NCBI RefSeq assembly: GCF_028554725.1 | Contig: NC_071668.1 | Coordinates: 19,633,501-19,697,500, forward strand | Origin: Zeugodacus cucurbitae | Lineage: Eukaryota > Arthropoda > Insecta > Diptera > Tephritidae | Direction: 5' to 3' | DNA: 64,000 nt | Shown here: positions 61,826 to 64,000 of the stretch, one piece after another | How positions within the stretch are numbered: position 1 is the stretch's first letter | Layout: the number at the start of each line of letters is the position of its first letter | Translations under genes and position numbers: made by a program | The notes under the pieces: model-generated | What the model was told of the DNA's origin: nothing | The model's database searches: none | The model's input: the letters and a program-made list of their open reading frames with translations, nothing else

Positions 61826-62697
61826 GAGTGTACTGGTTCCAAGAGTGTACAGCTCCTGGCGTATGTCGATGATATTGATATCATCGGAAGCAACAACCGC
61901 GCCGTTTGTTCTGCGTTTTCCAGACTAGATAAAGAAGCGAAGCGTATGGGTCTGGTGGTGAATGAGGACAAGACGAAATATCTCCTGTCATCAAACAAAC
62001 AGTCAGCGCACTCGCGTCTTGGCTCCCACGTCACTGTTGACAGTCAAAACTTTGAAGTTGTAGATAATTTCGTTTATCTGGGAACCAGCATTAACAACAC
62101 CAACAATTTCAGCCTTGAAATCCAACGCAGAATCACTCTTGCCAACAGGTGCTACTTTGGACTGAGTAGGCAATTGAAAAGTAAAGTCCTCTCTCGACGA
62201 ACCAAAATCAAACTCTATAAGTCGCTCATTATTCCCGTCCTGATGTATGGCGCTGAAGCGAGGACGATGACAACATCCGATGAGACGACTCTTGGGGTTT
62301 TCGAGAGAAAGGTTTTGCGCAAGATTTATGGTCCTCTAAACATTGGCAACGGCGAATACCGCAGACGATGGAACGATGAGCTGTACGATTTATACGACGA
62401 CATTGACATAGTTCAGCGAATAAAAAGACAGCGGCTACGCTGGCTAGGTCATGTTGTACGGATGGAAGAAAGCACTCCAGCTCTGAAAGTATTCGATGCA
62501 GTACCCGCTGGAGGAAGCCGCGGAAGAGGACGACCTCCACTCCGGTGGAAAGACCAAGTGCAAAGTGACCTGGCTTCACTTGGTGTTTCCAGTTGGCGCC
62601 AAAAAGCAGAAAGGAGGAATGAGTGGCGCGCTCTGGTGGATTCGGCTATAATCGCTTAAAGCGGTTCCTACGCCAAATATATATATATATATATATA
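61826..62697 (+). mobile_element. RTE-like retrotransposon, 5'-truncated, reading frame still open
   Basis: One frame is open from 61826 to the stop at 62657-62659 (about 278 codons). It starts inside the reverse transcriptase just before the catalytic motif YVDD (61862-61873: LLAYVDDIDIIG) and continues with VVNEDKTKYLLSSNKQ, IQRRITLANRCYFGLSRQLK, KVLRKIYGPLNIGNGEYRRR, RLRWLGHVVRMEE and GRGRPPLRWKDQV to IIA. The 3' region is only about 20 bp, followed by an (AT)n tail, as expected for RTE elements. A perfect 15 bp target-site duplication (TAGAACTGGTTCCAA) lies at 61811-61825 and 62698-62712. It lacks the endonuclease and most of RT, so it cannot move alone. Confidence 0.92.
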
Positions 62698-62699
62698 TA
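62678..62699. repeat. (AT)n tail of the RTE copy
   Basis: About eleven AT dinucleotides directly after the element's short 3' region. Confidence 0.9.
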
Positions 62700-62712
62700 G
62701 AACTGGTTCCAA

Positions 62713-63602
62713 AGCCTTCTTCTTCAATTTAGCTAACTGGGCTGCCTACATATATTCCTTGAACATCCCAATAAGAAACCTCGTTTTATAAAATTCTTTA
62801 AGTAAAATTTCAGAGTTAGTCAGATTTAGTTGGATCAGCTGTTTACAAAAGTCTGGCTGAAATAGTCGAAAGCTTTCACTAATTCTAAAGGAATTTCAAT
62901 GGATTTCGATCTATTCATTCGGGATCAACATTGAAATGTAGAAATTTGTTTTTACAGCTTAGAAATATTAAAGAGTTAGATATCAGATTTATTAGTCGGT
63001 GGTACGTGGGTTCGAAACTTAGTCGACCTGAAGCTGAAATTTTATTAGAAAATATCAAACTTTTAAGTGAATTTCTGATATTGTCACACAAATTTCTGTG
63101 TTTGGGTCAAAGTGTGTAGCCTCTCTTCAGTTTTCCACATCAGTACGTGAATATTTCAGACCAACAAATGAAGTCCAACCCACCAAAGTGTAGAGCCAAA
63201 GACATATCATTCCTCTTTAATAGATATCAAATATGCATGTACTGCTTTCACTCGAGTGAAGTTACAAGCACAGCTGTGCTAACCTCAACAAGCCAAAAAT
63301 TCAAAGCTACATTTTTGCATAAAGCATGTTTGATCTAAAAAATATTAAAGAATAGCGCCGACGCGGCTGCTGAAAAGTGTAACAACTGCGAAAGATTTTT
63401 AAGATATTTCCCACGCGACAACAACAACAACAAAAGCGACAAGAATAAGAAGTAGAACAACTACAATAAAACAAATATAACAAAGCTACTTATGTGTAAA
63501 AACTCGTCGCGCCGTGTAACGGTAAAAAGCACTTTCATGTTCGCCAACATTAGCCAAACTGACATTAGAGCGGCTTGTTGTTGTTATTGTTGTGGTTGTA
63601 AT

Positions 63603-63649
<47 letters not shown>

Positions 63650-64000
63650 GCCGCGCACATTGAAATTATGATTCGATACCTTTTAGCGCGCCAACAACAA
63701 CACAAAAAACAATGAAAGAAAAGAAAAAAGTAAAAAGAGGCAACAACAACAACAACAACTTTCATGTCTTTTGCCAAGGTAATTGCCTGCAATTTGCATA
63801 ACAATCCCAACTGGCTGCTTTGCATAATTCTCAAGACAGCAGTGGCAGCTTCAGCGTTGAAAGCCGACTTCGTAAGCGAGACACAACGAAAGGTGGGCGG
63901 TGGAGAGAGAGAGAGAGTCAAGGCAGCATATATGTATACAGTTAGCGTAGATTGTGTAGAAGTTAGAGTAGCAATTGATGGTGTGCGGAAGGAGTCTGAG
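62713..64000. other. intronic sequence to window end
   Basis: Starts with the right half of the ~85 bp direct repeat (to about 62790). Afterwards AT-rich, with CAACAACAAC at 63418 and 63741, a (TG)n microsatellite and GAGAGAGAGAG at 63905. No gene recognised. Confidence 0.55.
63607..63645. repeat. (TG)n microsatellite
   Basis: About nineteen TG dinucleotides; its complement encodes a His/Thr run in a minus-strand frame that is not a gene. Confidence 0.95.

Noticed and set aside
63565..63921. Minus-strand frame with a His/Thr run
   Set aside because: Made by the (TG)n microsatellite and CAA tracts.

Overview
This is a 64 kb piece of AT-rich eukaryotic DNA, almost certainly from a higher dipteran. 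A tephritid fruit fly is my best guess, by inference from the mix of transposable elements (TEs) and the CAA/TTG-rich intron style. It contains essentially one piece of a host gene: a 199 bp internal coding exon (15168-15366, + strand) with good splice sites. It encodes the N-terminal half of an immunoglobulin domain that resembles echinoid / friend-of-echinoid (ed/fred) cell-adhesion proteins. I found no second convincing host exon, so the window is best read as one small exon between an upstream intron of at least 15 kb and a downstream intron of at least 48.6 kb.

The rest is intron filled with layers of mobile and tandem DNA. Non-LTR retrotransposon remains: one Jockey-clade C-terminus (2.6-3.2 kb); three RNase H-bearing elements (9.1-9.9, 23.0 and 56.5-57.8 kb), two of which end in CCTAA repeats; and five RTE-like pieces (23.7, 26.3-27.3, 46.6-47.3, 54.0 and 61.8-62.7 kb). 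The last RTE copy is still open for about 278 codons, with a YVDD motif and a 15 bp target-site duplication. DNA transposons: three internally deleted copies of one Tc1/mariner family with TA flanks (30.8, 35.9 and 61.3 kb); a separate decayed mariner transposase (49.7-50.0 kb); five copies of a roughly 290-430 bp MITE family built around the palindrome TTAATTGATCAATTAA (10.5, 12.1, 12.8, 16.9 and 39.9 kb), one split by a 1.27 kb repeat; a probable piggyBac-type MITE (13.26-13.78 kb); and a short inverted-repeat element (28.6 kb).

Tandem DNA: 88 perfect copies of a 7 bp unit (33.74-34.36 kb); a degenerate minisatellite near 6.1-6.75 kb; a diverged array of about 130 bp units at 8.5-10.3 kb, cut in two by a retrotransposon; two-copy duplications at 4.66, 20.4 and 39.0 kb; and a 23-24 bp array carrying the palindrome AACCGGTT (59.43-59.52 kb), which matches the Grainyhead site core. 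Most open reading frames outside the exon and TEs are CAA/TTG-rich or pyrimidine-rich low complexity and are not called as genes. I found no tRNA, rRNA, CRISPR or complete host gene.
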